From Nematostella vectensis (Eukaryota; Cnidaria; Anthozoa; Actiniaria; Edwardsiidae), in NCBI RefSeq assembly GCF_932526225.1, contig NC_064042.1, positions 16,176,751 to 16,240,750 on the forward strand: 64,000 bases of DNA. Direction: 5' to 3'. The notes under the pieces were generated by a model. The model saw nothing but the letters and a program-made list of their open reading frames with translations. It did no database searches and had not been told where the DNA came from. Positions 13,901 through 24,837 of the stretch are shown piece by piece. Within the stretch, counting starts at the first letter, position 1. Each line of letters starts with the position of its first letter. The translations under genes and the position numbers were made by a program.

Positions 13901-15325
13901 AATAAAGGAAAGGAAATTTCATAACTCCCGATTTCGCTTTAACTACTCGTTTCTAAAGAGTTCTCGAAAAAGGAAATGGTATTTCATAACTCCCGATCTC
14001 GATCACGAAACCACGTAATTAAAACTATTTTGAGTGGCTTTTGAGTAAAGGCCTAGTTTAAAGGCCGCATTAACGTCGCGCCGTATAAAATTCGAATATT
14101 AGACGCCGTTTTACGCGTATATAATTTAGATCTAGCTACCCTGGTTCCAGAGCCTCGTGCGTCTCTCTATTTAGTGGCCACTGAATAGAGAGACGCTCGA
14201 GGCTCTGGGACCAGGGTATGATCTAGCTGGCTAGCGACAATATTCGCAATGTTTCGCGGGTATATATTTCATGTAGCCATTAATATAGTGTCCTAGATAC
14301 TGACCTAACCCCCTAACCATACAGTACAATCACCAGTTCCGTATCAATTCATATTAAAATTGCTCTATCTTTTTTGCGGAGGGCCCAATGCTCATGATTT
14401 TTTCTAAAACGACTACAAATTTCTGTGCATATAATATGCACAGAAATGAGACGACCCCAAGTAGACTTCCGTCTTTTTCGTTTATCAATCGGATATATAT
14501 TTCAGAACGCTAATAGGACTTTCCGCAAGACGAAGGAACTGAATTTGAGATTTTTGAAGTCACGTGTAAAACAGTATGCAAATTCACTATAACCGAAGGT
14601 CCCGGATGTATGGAGCACAGGGTTCCAGTAAGTGACAAGACGATCAATAATGATACTTTCTAAACAAACCATTGGATGAAAAAAGCTGGATTTATATCAC
14701 AGGAAAGGTTTATAGTTTTGTATTATTTAGGTAGTTTTGGATCGTTCAACTCTACAATATTCGAGGCAAAAAAAATAAAAACAAATGCTGAGTGATACGG
14801 AACTAGGACTGCTACGGGGCTGGTCATCGTACTGTATTGGTATCGAGTAGAAAAGCAGCAAATTGGCAAATAACGAAATTGTTGTTCCGTGTGCTTGAAT
14901 ATGAAATGGCAAACTTACCGACATTTGTATTTGTTGTACGTCACCGTCGCCGAATTTATCATGTAAAAAATTTTAATGCAACGTTAATGCGGCCTTTAAA
15001 CTAGGACTTCGTGTCACGTGTAGATCGTAGAAAATCTCGTGATATCAATACAAATGCTGCCGTTTGCAGGTACGTGCGCAGCGTGTCGACGGGCAAGATG
15101 AACGCGTTCACCCTCGTGCAAGTGGTGTGTTTGCTGTTCCTGGTGGCCATCAAGGTCACCGTAGTCGCCCCCTTTTTCCCCTTCTTCGTCATCTGCCTGG
15201 TCCCGCTACGGCGCATGCTCGAGCGCTTTTATACCGACCAGGAACTCGAGGACCTGGACAACGAGGAGGAGGAATACCTGGACAGCGACCTGGACGAGTT
15301 CGACATGGTCCACGTACCCATCTAA
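1914..15325 (+). CDS. SLC4A: SLC4-family anion (bicarbonate/chloride) exchanger, AE type
   Basis: Four exons join in phase: 1914-2419, 3974-4334, 4987-6557 and 15070-15325, giving 897 aa. Exon 1 holds the start of the band-3 cytoplasmic domain (ETARWIKFEEDVEE). Exon 2 continues it (RFLFILLGPDDKS, YHEVGRCVATLMSD). Exon 3 carries most of the membrane domain from about residue 400 (PAISFGGLL, FAGQPLIIIGATGPLLVFE, TRFTEEIFACMISLIFIYD). Exon 4 carries the last helices and an acidic tail ending in VHVPI, like the AE tail. The motif FME at residues 669-671 has the glutamate typical of electroneutral AE exchangers (Glu681 of human AE1); Na-coupled NBC proteins usually have FMD. The start is the ATG at 1914 in a good context (CACATGG). 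An in-frame stop lies at 1854, so an upstream exon would need an acceptor in between. Expected in the plasma membrane, exchanging chloride for bicarbonate in pH control or calcification. The last intron is 8.5 kb of repeats and transposons. Family certain, AE subtype likely. Confidence 0.9.
2780..2995. mobile_element. Foldback MITE with TAA target duplication
   Basis: The element begins AGCCCGGTGCAAACGGTGAG and ends as its near reverse complement (CTCACCGTGTGCGACGGGCT). Arms of about 75 bp pair almost throughout, including a shared GCCTCGCGAGGC segment. TAA is present immediately on both sides (2777-2779 and 2996-2998), as expected for a PIF/Harbinger-like 3-bp target duplication. It sits in SLC4 intron 1 and encodes nothing. 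Superfamily assignment is inference from target-site length only. Confidence 0.6.
3000..3973. other. Remainder of SLC4 intron 1
   Basis: No gene seen. It holds two related copies, near 3091 and 3464, of a segment reading ATGGGGGTA(A)CCGACNTCG, each preceded by text resembling CTACAACCCA, so about 370 bp may be a diverged duplication. The acceptor used by SLC4 exon 2 ends the stretch (polypyrimidine tract then CAG at 3971-3973). Confidence 0.4.
4322..4490 (+). repeat. Minisatellite built on the SLC4 exon 2 donor splice site
   Basis: The exon 2 end and donor, TATGAAGCTGAG then GTAGGGAAACCAGATAG, are followed by four further copies of a unit of about 35 bp. Each copy contains (T)ATGACGCT(G/C)AG followed by GTAAG or GTATC and then CCAGATAG. 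One copy is shortened to about 30 bp. Every unit therefore includes about 12 nt of exon-like sequence plus a GT donor. Two copies (GAG followed by GTAAGA or GTAAGG) look closer to the donor consensus than the real site. Confidence 0.85.
6818..7426. mobile_element. 609-bp TTAA-flanked DNA transposon (non-autonomous)
   Basis: Perfect terminal inverted repeats start GGTCTTGGTAAAGGTAAA and are bounded on both sides by TTAA (6814-6817 and 7427-7430). TTAA duplication is characteristic of piggyBac and Kolobok transposons. The terminal sequence is not the usual piggyBac CCY start, so the superfamily is open. The interior has a short open frame without recognisable motifs. Located near the start of SLC4 intron 3. 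Confidence 0.75.
10971..13379. mobile_element. 2.4-kb TTAA-flanked DNA transposon inserted in the satellite
   Basis: The ends are inverted repeats: left GTAATGCTCCGTGTAAGAAC and right, read outward, GTAATGGTTCGTGTAAGAAC. Both continue ACTACGGT, with a shared subterminal CCTGCGGCAA. TTAA lies on each side (10967-10970 and 13380-13383). Removing the element and one TTAA restores the satellite unit TGTTTTTTAAACATTTCTCG seen near 10688, so the boundaries are exact. It carries a small spliced gene on the minus strand (11877-12967) but no transposase I recognise, so it is probably mobilised in trans. Confidence 0.85.
11877..12967 (-). CDS. Predicted 163-aa Cys/His-rich protein encoded inside the TTAA element
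   Basis: Three exons read in one frame with phase-0 canonical junctions: 12740-12967, 12509-12607 and 11877-12041. The N-terminal exon begins at an ATG and contains CCCPNHEAWC and, further on, CMYCRQR, a spacing that could bind zinc. The second exon is Ser/Ala/Glu-rich (ETSETSAAAEAALEPFQ). The third is helical and charged (KASTKLRDIELKDIKRC) and ends at TAG. I do not recognise the family. It might be an accessory DNA-binding protein of the transposon, a truncated transposase N-terminus, or a captured host exon set. All three junctions have good splice signals and none breaks frame, which is why I call it; expression is unproven. Confidence 0.45.
14052..15005. mobile_element. 954-bp DNA transposon with 25-bp terminal inverted repeats
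   Basis: Both ends read CCTAGTTTAAAGGCCGCATT (continuing AACGT) in opposite orientation. No convincing target duplication was found. The interior holds an 82-bp hairpin element (14137-14218) and a 13-bp-arm palindrome near 14420-14447 (TTTCTGTGCATAT and its complement). No coding region. It ends 64 bp before the acceptor of the last SLC4 exon, so it forms part of that 3' splice region. Confidence 0.7.
14137..14218. repeat. 82-bp perfect-stem foldback element
   Basis: TACCCTGGTTCCAGAGCCTC and its reverse complement bound a short loop; the stem continues through CGTCTCTCTATT. GATCTAGC occurs next to both ends (one base apart on the right), suggesting an 8-bp target duplication. The same terminal sequence occurs at 63054-63455. 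Confidence 0.65.
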
Positions 15326-15660
15326 TTCCCGCAACATGCTGGTCAACGTACTGGAAAATACTTGGAAACTTTATGCTGGGCAACTTGAACGATGGTCGTA
15401 CTTATTAGATACCTAAACTAAACCTTTTAATTCGTCAGGACCGAGATTTTGACTTTCTGGAAAATAGCTGGAACACTTTACTAAATGCGAGGCACTATTT
15501 ATTTATAACTAAGGTATAAACTATTTTTCCCCCCAATTTATCCAAAAATTGTTGCTGGTATAACCTTTTGTTTTTTGTATCACTTATCATGAAATATGTA
15601 TGATACTATGGTAATTATGATTTAATTGTAAAAAGTGATAAGCAAATAAGAAGATAGTCG

Positions 15661-15666
15661 AATAAA
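15661..15666 (+). other. Polyadenylation signal of the SLC4 gene
   Basis: A canonical AATAAA lies 336 bp after the SLC4 stop codon, the first such hexamer in that orientation in an otherwise AT-rich 3' UTR. Assignment is by position. Confidence 0.4.
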
Positions 15667-15867
15667 TGCCATCAATAGCTAATCATTACATCACGTGTCT
15701 GTCACGGGAGTCACGTGACGCCAACTAATACTTCCGTTTCTTCAGTTTTCAATATTCTGCGGAAATCATTGAAGCGTTTTATTGGCACTGAGATGGTTTC
15801 CAATCACGCCATCTCCCCGCAAGATGACCAATCAAAAAGCACCAAATGACGGAAGACAGAAATTGTT

Positions 15868-16508
15868 CCGTGAGTTATGGGAGCCGTGAGTTATGGGAAC
15901 CGTGAGTGAGTTATAGGAACCGTGAGTGAGTTATGGGAACCATGAGTGAGTTATGGGAACCGTGAGTGAGTTATGGGAACCGTGAGTGAGTTATGGGAAC
16001 CGTGAGTGAGTTATGGGAACCTTGAGTGAGTTATGGGAACCGTGAGTGAGCTATGGGAACCGTGAGTGAGTTATGGGAACCGTGAGTGAGTTATGGGAAC
16101 CGTGAGTGAGTTATGGGAACCGTGAGTGAGTTATGGGAACCGTGAGTGAGTTATGGGAACCGTGAGTGAGTTATGGGAACCGTGAGTGAGTTATGGGAAC
16201 CGTGAGTGAGTTATGGGAACCGTGAGTGAGTTATGGGAACCGTGAGTGAGTTATGGGAACCGTGAGTGAGTTATGGGAACCGTGAGTGAGTTATGGGAAC
16301 CGTGAGTGAGTTATGGGAACCGTGAGTGAGTTATGGGAACCGTGAGTGAGTTATGGGAACCGTGAGTGAGTTATGGGAACCGTGAGTGAGTTATGGGAAC
16401 CGTGAGTGAGTTATGGGAACCGTGAGTGAGCTATGGGAACCGTGGGTTATGGGAACCGTGGGTTATGGGAACCGTGAGTGAGTTATGGGAACCATGAGTG
16501 AGTTATGG
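15868..16508. repeat. 20-bp minisatellite between convergent genes
   Basis: About 31 nearly identical copies of GTGAGTGAGTTATGGGAACC occupy the gap between the SLC4 polyadenylation signal and the COG8 stop codon. Both edges carry units shortened to GTGAGTTATGGGAACC or GGGTTATGGGAACC. Copies are so uniform that recent expansion or ongoing homogenisation is likely. Confidence 0.9.
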
Positions 16509-16760
16509 GGAAAATTACGTCATATAAACCATGTCACCACACCAATAAATACGTTGAACCGAAACCTATTTTTAACTTCCTCTACTTTTCTACCACCTTG
16601 CTCCATTAAATTCTTATAATAAATACATTCAATTGTTGTGAATGAGCTTGTCCCTTTTGCAACCCCTTTCGAGTTAGGGAATGAACATTATATATTTTTG
16701 AAAAAGGAACTGGTTACTTTTTAAAGTAAATTCGCTCTGCCCGAAATATTTAATGGTCCG

Positions 16761-19700
16761 TCATTTTTGTAACTTCTCATCTTCGTCAATGTCTTTTTCC
16801 CCAGCGTCCGGTTCTGTTTCTACCGTGGGAGCACCCACCTCGCTACTATCAGTCTTTTCCCCCGCTTTCTGATTGTCTAAGTTCTCTTTAGCCGAGGTAC
16901 CAGCCGAAAGTTCACCTTGTTGCTCTTTGACAACTCCTACTGCTGGTTCTAGATCCTCCTGAGGGATCATGGGAATGAGTGGTCCCGTAATTCTCCGGAT
17001 GTCCAATCCCGTGGGCCTTTGGTGCCGTGCGTTTAACTCAAGGGGACTGGCACCAACAATGGTATCGATTGCGCTTGGCGGGAAAACGGCTGCCAAGCAA
17101 CGGTCGAGAAATGGCACTAGGTCTATGACGATGGCTTTTGCAAAATTCAGGAACAAAGCTCTTTCACTTTCATTCAGGGCAGCTGCCTCGGACCTAGAAA
17201 AGGAGATTAGAACTTTGGTTAGAATTATATCAACGGCGGCCGCAATGCAATATAATACGCGTATCTAGTAATAACCGCGCATCTAGTAATAACCGCGTAT
17301 CTAGTAATAACCGCGTATCTAGTAATAACCGCGCATCTAGTAATAACCGCGCATCTAGTAATAACCGCGCATCTAGTAATAACCGCGCATCTAGTAATAA
17401 CAGCGCATCTAGTAATAACCGCGTATCTAGTAATAACAGCGTAATAGATTTCCCGGTTGTTCTTACGAACACGTTTGCTCTCGCGTGGGCTGTACGCAAA
17501 CCCACCCCGCCTTCAAGCTTCCTGGTAATTTACAAATCAAGGTAGAGTGTTAAGTATGAGTACATAATGTATATACAGTTCCAGAAATATCTCCCTATTC
17601 GGGTAACCAGGTAACTTTTTTACAATTACCAGGGTTTTGTGTGCAAGGGAGGGAGGGTGGGAATCGGAATCTGCGCTGCGCTCTGATGCTAGTAGCAAGT
17701 GGTGCGACAAGCCCGCAGTCCAGTGAATAGCACCACAAGGAATACCTCGGTTTCCGAATCCCCACTCCTTACTTCTGGGCGCTTACAATGAGCCATTCAT
17801 CAAACACGATTATAATTACAGTACAATAACATTTTGGTAGCTAGAATTAAACCTATATTAATCATGTTGCTTAATATAAACCTTAAATCCTGCGCTAGTC
17901 GTTAAAGACATGAACAACGCAAACACCGTTATTTGGGCTTCCTGTTAATTTATTTACAAATCAAGGTAGAGTGTTGAGTATGAGTACATAATGTATTATA
18001 CAGTTTCAGAAATATCTCCAAAAAAGCTCAAATGACGCCGAAAGAGGGAAAAAACCCTTGAAGCAGAGAGAGAACATATCGCGCCTTAGATATATCTGCA
18101 ATACGCTTAGACATTGCCTGTACGGTCTTCACCTTATTCTCGAGGGTGAGACTAGGATATAAGGGAGCATCGGACTTCCAATATCCCTGCGTTTTTATAA
18201 ACGCTTTATAAAAAATATTGTGTGCGGAATTCATTCCGAATGTTTGGAAGCAAGATTATGCCAGTCCTGTGCGCTTGTGTTGTTAGACTCTGTAAACTCA
18301 CTAAAATGTAAAGTTTGGCAACGGCTAAACACAGAGAGCGCATCGCAAACGACGCTTTGCCTGACAAAATTTCCCTGCGAAATAAGATATAATTTTTCCC
18401 GGTATGTATAAATCCATTTCGTGAAAAGTGAAAACCCCAGGTACAGAACATTTATAACAAAAAACACTAGAGGAAAAAAAAAAGGAAAAAACCAAAAAAT
18501 ACTTTAAAAAAATTTATAGCATGAAAACAGATGAGAAATACTGACATTTGAATGGGACAAGCAGTGCGCCTATAGGAGATTGATGGATGTGAAATACTGA
18601 AGCGCTTATAGTAAGTGAGGGAGGTGCAATACTGAGATATAAATGGGAGAAGCAATGCGTTTACAGCAGGTTAATGAATGCAAAATACTGTCGCTAAGCA
18701 TACATGACTGCCTTCCAGTTACCTGTGAAAGGCACACGTTGCCTTGACAACAAAGGCGAGTGACGTATGTATCTCGTCCCTGCACGCATGCGCAAGGGCC
18801 ACTGGTGCGCAGTGCCGTAACTCATTAAAGGCAGACAGGACCGCGTTGGTGTAGGCAGCTAAAGGGGGGTGCTCTAGCAATCCTATGGGAGGGGTCGGTG
18901 AGGTGTCGCCTGTCTGAAATACACAAGTCAGAAAGTTATATAGAATTGGTTAGATAAACTCAACAGAATATCGAGCCATTTCCATTACTCCAAACTCAAA
19001 TTTTCATTTCCAGATTTTCAATTTGTAATGACACAATACCAGAGTAGTTGTGAATGCACTGACAGAAAACCAACTAGAGCACTGGAACTATACCTTTGTC
19101 TTTTAGAATGTCATACCTTTGAGGAAGTTGTAGAAAGAACAGTCGATTTCAGAGCACTTGGTTGTGCTTGCAAAGTATAGGATGACATTGTCTCCTCAAA
19201 ACTAAAAACAAAGAAAGTTTAAAATTCACAGGCAATTCAGATTATAAACACTTGGTTTGAGCATTAAAGGCAGGGTCCAGGGCTTGTCAGAACCATTACT
19301 CACACTCCTTTATGCTAGTACTGTACAAGATCTACATTCTATCAAGCAGCAAGCTTTACAACATACAATTGACTAAAAAATACAATAAAACAGAGCTTTG
19401 CCTGTAGCTTTGTAGTTAAACAGCTCATGCTGTGAGGATAACTTACAGTACTGCAAATCTCCTTATACCTTCTAATCAATTCCTGCCACCTCTTTCTGCT
19501 TCTTCAACTCTTACTCCATCATGACTCTCTTCTCCACCTTCTTACTGCCTCCTAATGACGAGGTAAACTTGCACTAGGAAATCATGTGACTTTTTGGATG
19601 GCAAACTCATGCATGCTCCAGCTTTTGGTGCCAAAATGATAACAAAAATTAACTTTTTCATTTATTTTCTATAAAAGATTATTATTTATTTGTTTCTGTG

Positions 19701-22700
19701 TTTATTTTGGTGAGTTTGCCACTTAAAAAAACAGTTGATTTCTTAGCGCAAGTCTGTTATTCTCCTTGAGTACCCAGACCATCTCCCTGCCTTCCTCCTT
19801 AACCCCCTCTCCACCATGGCTTCCTCGCATCCCTGGCCACAACTTACCTTCTGGTAGCCTCCCTTGTTGCAGACAAAAATGTGCTTAATGATGCAGACTG
19901 GAAGAGGGGAGGCAGCAATCCACGAAAGTCTGCACCCACACGGCTAAATGACAGCCCAAAATACATGCACTGTCCAAGCAATGAGTCTAAGCGACCACCA
20001 ACACCCCGCCTCAGGTCTTTCTCAAGAACCTCCAAAAACTGAGACACCTGCAGACAGAAATGACAAGGCAAGCGGTTATTTATAAAATGTCCATACGAGT
20101 GGAGGTTGCTTACTCAGTCTTCAAACTCATGGATATACAGTAATTTTGCCACCCCAAAACATCATGTGATCTGTTAGTGCAAGCTGCCTAGACATGTATA
20201 CTAAGTTTAATGTTACCTTCTCCACAATCCAACAGTGGAAAAGGTTGCTGTAAGCAGGGCTCTCTTCATTTTCCATAGAAAGTATTGGATCATCATCTGA
20301 GAATATCGCTCTATATTGTGTGACAATGTCAAACAGGTGGACTCGGCTAGCCTCAATGATCTTAGTAATGTGGTAATACGGATCATCTGATGGAACAGAA
20401 CTCAACACGCTTTGGAGCCACGCCCCGCGAGCTTGTAAAAACTTAATCCTTAGCTCAGGTTCGGAGAAGACTTCAAGCCGGCGCAGGTAACCGATGACTC
20501 GCAAGCAGGCAGGAAGTTGGATGGATGAGCGTAGCTGCTGTTGGAGCTGCATCAACATAAGCTGAGTGGATCCCTGGACGGCCTGGACAATGCTTTGGAT
20601 GACTGGGATGTTGGACAGCTTCTTTTCCAAGCGCTTGATGTAGGAAGACAATTCTAAGGCTTCTTCATAGTAATTATTTCGCACACAGGTATCCATCAGC
20701 TGAAAGGCACCACAGAAAGTTAGCCAGGGTTACAGAGTAATAGCTTTTTGGTCACACAGTATTAGCTTTGGTGCTGTGAAATGCATGTGTCAAAGATTAT
20801 ATACATACAGATGATAAATGATACATGCAGATGATAAATGATACATGCAGATGATGATACATGCAAATGATAAATGATACATGCAGATGATAAATAATAC
20901 ATGCAGATGATAAATGATACATGCAGATGATAAATAATATATGCAGATGATAAATGATACATGCAGATGATGATACATACAAATGATAAATGATACATGC
21001 AGATGATAAATAATACATGCAGATGATAAATAATACATGCAGATGATGATACATGCATATGATAAATAATACATGCAGATGATAAATAATACATGCAGAT
21101 GATAAATGATACATGCAGATGATAAATAATACATGCAGATGATAAATAATACATGCAGATGATGATACATGCATATGATAAATAATACATGCAGATGATG
21201 ATACATGCATATGATAAATAATATATGCAGATGATAAATGATACATGCAGATGATGATACATGCAAATGATAAATAATACATGCAGATGATAAATAATAC
21301 ATGCAGATGATAAATAATACATGCAGATGATAAATGATACATGCAGATGATAAATAATACATGCAGATGATGATACATGCAGATGATAAATAATACATGC
21401 AGATGATAAATAATACATGCAGATTATAAATAATACATGCAGATGATAAATAATACATGCAGATGAAAAATAATACACGCAAATAATAAATAATACATGC
21501 AGATGATAAATGATACATGCAGATGATAAATAATACATGCAGATGATGATACATGCAGATGATAAATAATACATGCAGATGATAAATAATACATGCAGAT
21601 GATAAATAATAATTGCAGATGATGGTTGTGGGTGATGAGTGTGATGGTGGTGGATGATGATGGTTGTGGGTGATGAGTGTGATGGTGGTGGATGATGATG
21701 GTTGTGGGTGATGAGTGTGATGGTGGTGGATGATGATGGTTGTGGGTGATGAGTGTGATGGTGGTGGATGATGATGGTTGTGGGTGATGAGTGTGATGGT
21801 GGTGGATGATGATGGTTGTGGGTGATGAGTGTGATGGTGGTGGATGATGATGGTTGTGGGTGATGAGTGTGATGGTGGTGGGTTATGATGGTTGTGGGTG
21901 ATGAGTGTGATGGTGGTGGATGATGATGGTTGTGGGTGATGAGTGTGATGGTGGTGGGTTATGATGGTTGTGGGTGATGAGTGTGATGGTGGTGATGATG
22001 ATGGTTGTGGGTGATGAGTGTGATGGTGGTGATGATGATGGTTGTGGGTGATGAGTGTGATGGTGGTGATGATGATGGTTGTGGGTGATGAGTGTGATGG
22101 TGGTGATGATGATGGTTGTGGGTGATGAGTGTGATGGTGGTGGGTTATGATGGTTGTGGGTGATGAGTGTGATGGTGGTGGATGATGATGGTTGTGGGTG
22201 ATGAGTGTGATGGTGGTGGGTTATGATGGTTGTGGGTGATGAGTGTGATGGTGGTGGGTTATGATGGTTGTGGGTGATGAGTGTGATGGTGGTGGATGAT
22301 GATGGTTGTGGGTGATGAGTGTGATGGTGGTGGGTTATGATGGTTGTGGGTGATGAGTGTGATGGTGGTGGATGATGATGGTTGTGGGTGATGAGTGTGA
22401 TGGTGGTGGATGATGATGGTTGTGGGTGATGAGTGTGATGGTGGTGGGTTATGATGGTTGTGGGTGATGAGTGTGATGGTGGTGATGATGATGGTTGTGG
22501 GTGATGAGTGTGATGGTGGTGATGATGATGGTTGTGGGTGATGAGTGTGATGGTGGTGATGATGATGGTTGTGGGTGATGAGTGTGATGGTGGTGATGAT
22601 GATGGTTGTGGGTGATGAGTGTGATGGTGGTGGATGATGATGGTTGTGGGTGATGAGTGTGATGGTGGTGGATGATGATGGTTGTGGGTGATGAGTGTGA

Positions 22701-24825
22701 TGGTGGTGGGTTATGATGGTTGTGGGTGATGAGTGTGATGGTGGTGGATGATGATGGTTGTGGGTGATGAGTGTGATGGTGGTGATGATGATGGTTGTGG
22801 GTGATGAGTGTGATGGTGGTGGATTATGATGGTTGTGGGTGATGAGTGTGATGGTGGTGATGATGATGGTTGTGGGTGATGAGTGTGATGGTGGTGATGA
22901 TGATGGTTGTGGGTGATGAGTGTGATGGTGGTGGATGATGATGATTGTGGGTGATGAGTGTGATGGTGGTGGGTGATGGTTGTGGGTAATAAGTGTGATG
23001 GTTGTGGGTGGTGGGTGATGGTGTTGGGTGATGGTGTTGGGTGATGAATATGAGAGCTTGATTTTCAGGACCACATTACACTGACCTGATAACAAGCACG
23101 CAGTTGATAATGAAGATGATGATGACTTAGTGATAGTGATAAAGATAACCTCCCGCTCATCTCGCTGGCTGCCAAAAAGTTGGTCATTTCATGTGGAAAG
23201 ATCCTCAAATTATAAACTGTTTTCATAGGTCTGAATTTGCACCCTCCTACCCCCCCCTTCCCCCAGCAGATCCTGGGCAAAAGCTGGCTATTCTTACCTG
23301 TGGAATTTCAAGAATCTCTAGCAACTGTGTATGTCTTGCCAGGGTCAGGGAGTTCAGCCTGCGACTATAGAAGAGGGGAGATTCATTATTGGCCACATGC
23401 TACATCCCACTTGCACAAAAAAATCATGTGACTTTTGAGTGACAAACTCACAAGAAAAGAAAAAAAACACAGAAATGGCTGTGTCTGTGTCAGAGACTGA
23501 TGTCAATAAATCTTTTAATAAAAATAAGCCCTTTCTGACAAAAAAATTTGATTTGATTTATAAGCACTGTAAAAATTACATTTAAATTGTTCTTTAATTT
23601 TGCCACCAAAAGCTGGAGCATACAAGTTTGCCATCCAAAACGCTACTGCTATTCTTGTCTATTGTCCCATGACCCTTATGTACAATATTGTACCTCTGGT
23701 TGATTTCTCTAGCTGTGTCCATGAACTCCTTACACTTTGTTGAAAATCCTGGCAGCTTGTCGAGTAGGGACTCAACATGGCTTTCAACCAATACAAACTG
23801 TAAACAAAACAGGCAAATAAAACAATACAGGGTTCAAAAATGGTATATTTTACACCTCCCTGAAAACAGAAATGTTTTTTACCATTAGCACTTGAATTTT
23901 GCAATAAAAAAAATCTAAAAATAAAGTGTCAAACTTTATCTTACTTTTGTGCTCAATCTACCAAATCTTTGCCACAGACTGCATCAAGAAAGGCAGATTT
24001 TAATGTACCAAAAGTATTGCTAAAAGAATCCTGTAACACTCCAACTTACATCCTCAAATATTTCTTGTGAGCACTCTGCTGTCCTAATGAATGTTTTGTA
24101 ATTGTGAAATGCCAGGTTCTGAGTCTGTTCCAACACTTGTTCCTTTTCTTCAGCTAGCCGCTCTGGTTCCCTGCCTTAAGATGATAACAACAAAAGCATC
24201 AGAGAAAGTTTATGGGAGAGAGTTTACGGGCCCAAGATTTCTTGGGTGTTTCGAGAAACGAGCCCCTGTTTGGTCAACAGCACTTGAAGCCTGTCAATCA
24301 CACTTGTGTTACCATGGTTTTGTAGGGGGGAGGGGAGGGGTGCTGAACAAATAATGATCCTATGGGCAGTTTGTAGGAATTAGCATTTTGATTTCTATCC
24401 ATCCGTCACAATATGCTAATGTTTCTTTGTACATTTTCGACCCACAGGGATCGTGACGCTTACATTACAACGTCATCAACATCAGTCAGGGAAACTAGAA
24501 AATCTATTACTGAGTATTACAAACCCAACAAAAACGCCACAAACGCATTTGCCAAACAAATCCATTGTAAGAGTGTTTAGCAACATTGAAATAAGCAAGC
24601 TTGGATTCCATCTTACTTAGTCTATCTATTCCTGACGAGCTCAGCTGTGCTAGATATGCCGTAAACTCCGGACTCTCTCGCCATGATTCTGCAATCAAAA
24701 TATATCATTACAACCGAAATACGAAAATAATTATCTCAATAATGTTACAGACCTGGAAAAGATTCCCTAAATAGTGTTTTGAGAAGGTTTTCGTCGCTTT
24801 CGAAAGAAACAGTGTAGTCGGCCAT
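16761..24825 (-). CDS. COG8: Conserved oligomeric Golgi complex subunit 8
   Basis: Ten exons, high to low coordinates: 24753-24825, 24617-24688, 24050-24174, 23694-23797, 23298-23358, 20217-20699, 19848-20047, 19117-19201, 18723-18913 and 16761-17193. All have GT-AG junctions and compatible phases, totalling 608 aa, close to human COG8 (612). Recognisable blocks are [82 protein letters not shown] and [19 protein letters not shown]8 is a helical-rod subunit in lobe B of the COG tether, which recycles glycosylation enzymes within the Golgi by retrograde vesicles. The start is ATGGCC at 24825; another in-frame ATG at 24837 would add four residues. The C-terminal tail is Glu-rich, as in relatives. 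Intron 5 (2.6 kb) holds two long minisatellites. The gene is divergent from SMYD4 and convergent with SLC4. Confidence 0.95.
17258..17442. repeat. 18-bp minisatellite in COG8 intron 9
   Basis: About 10 copies of CGC(A/G)TCTAGTAATAACCG, alternating GCATCTAG and GTATCTAG variants. It begins about 65 bp from the acceptor of the last COG8 exon but does not include it. Confidence 0.85.
17443..18722. other. Remainder of COG8 intron 9
   Basis: No gene seen. A segment of about 90 bp reading TTTACAAATCAAGGTAGAGT through GTACATAATGTAT and CAGTT is present twice, near 17530 and 17951, so the stretch contains a duplicated element. Otherwise AT-rich. Confidence 0.4.
20797..21618. repeat. Minisatellite of about 20 bp in COG8 intron 5
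   Basis: About 45 copies of ATACATGCAGATGATAAATA with shortened ATGATACATGCA variants. The long open frames here, rich in [13 protein letters not shown] on the minus strand, are artefacts of stop-free repeat units. The array lies about 95 bp upstream, in the direction of transcription, of the exon 6 acceptor and does not contain it. Confidence 0.9.
21625..23045. repeat. Minisatellite of 33-36 bp in COG8 intron 5
   Basis: About 40 copies of GATGGTTGTGGGTGATGAGT followed by GTGATGGTGGTGG(A/G)TGAT. Units differ mainly in whether the junction is GGATGAT, GGGTTAT or GATGAT. It abuts the shorter-unit array at 20797-21618. The apparent protein on the minus strand ([12 protein letters not shown]) is a repeat artefact. 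Confidence 0.9.
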
Positions 24826-24837
24826 TTTGATTTTCAT

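Larger units (their letters stand above)
7440..14005. repeat. Complex satellite with higher-order structure (interrupted at 10971-13379)
   Basis: About 3.5 kb plus a 0.6-kb tail are built from units of about 105 bp. Each unit contains AAGGAAATGGTATTTCATAA, then a CCGATCTCG or CCTGATTTCG segment, then ACTTATCCGAATAAGGAATA. A longer segment (GTTTAGAGGAGTATATTCGC through GTGCAGTGACACGAATAG) recurs near 7840, 8550, 9750 and 13600, giving a higher-order period of about 1.2 kb between the 8550 and 9750 copies. A 2.4-kb transposon splits the array. It fills most of SLC4 intron 3; no coding capacity is seen. Confidence 0.85.

Noticed and set aside
20762-23095. Repetitive minus-strand open frames ([12 protein letters not shown]-like and [12 protein letters not shown]-like)
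   Set aside because: Artefacts of COG8 intron 5 minisatellites; no start context, domain or conservation signal.
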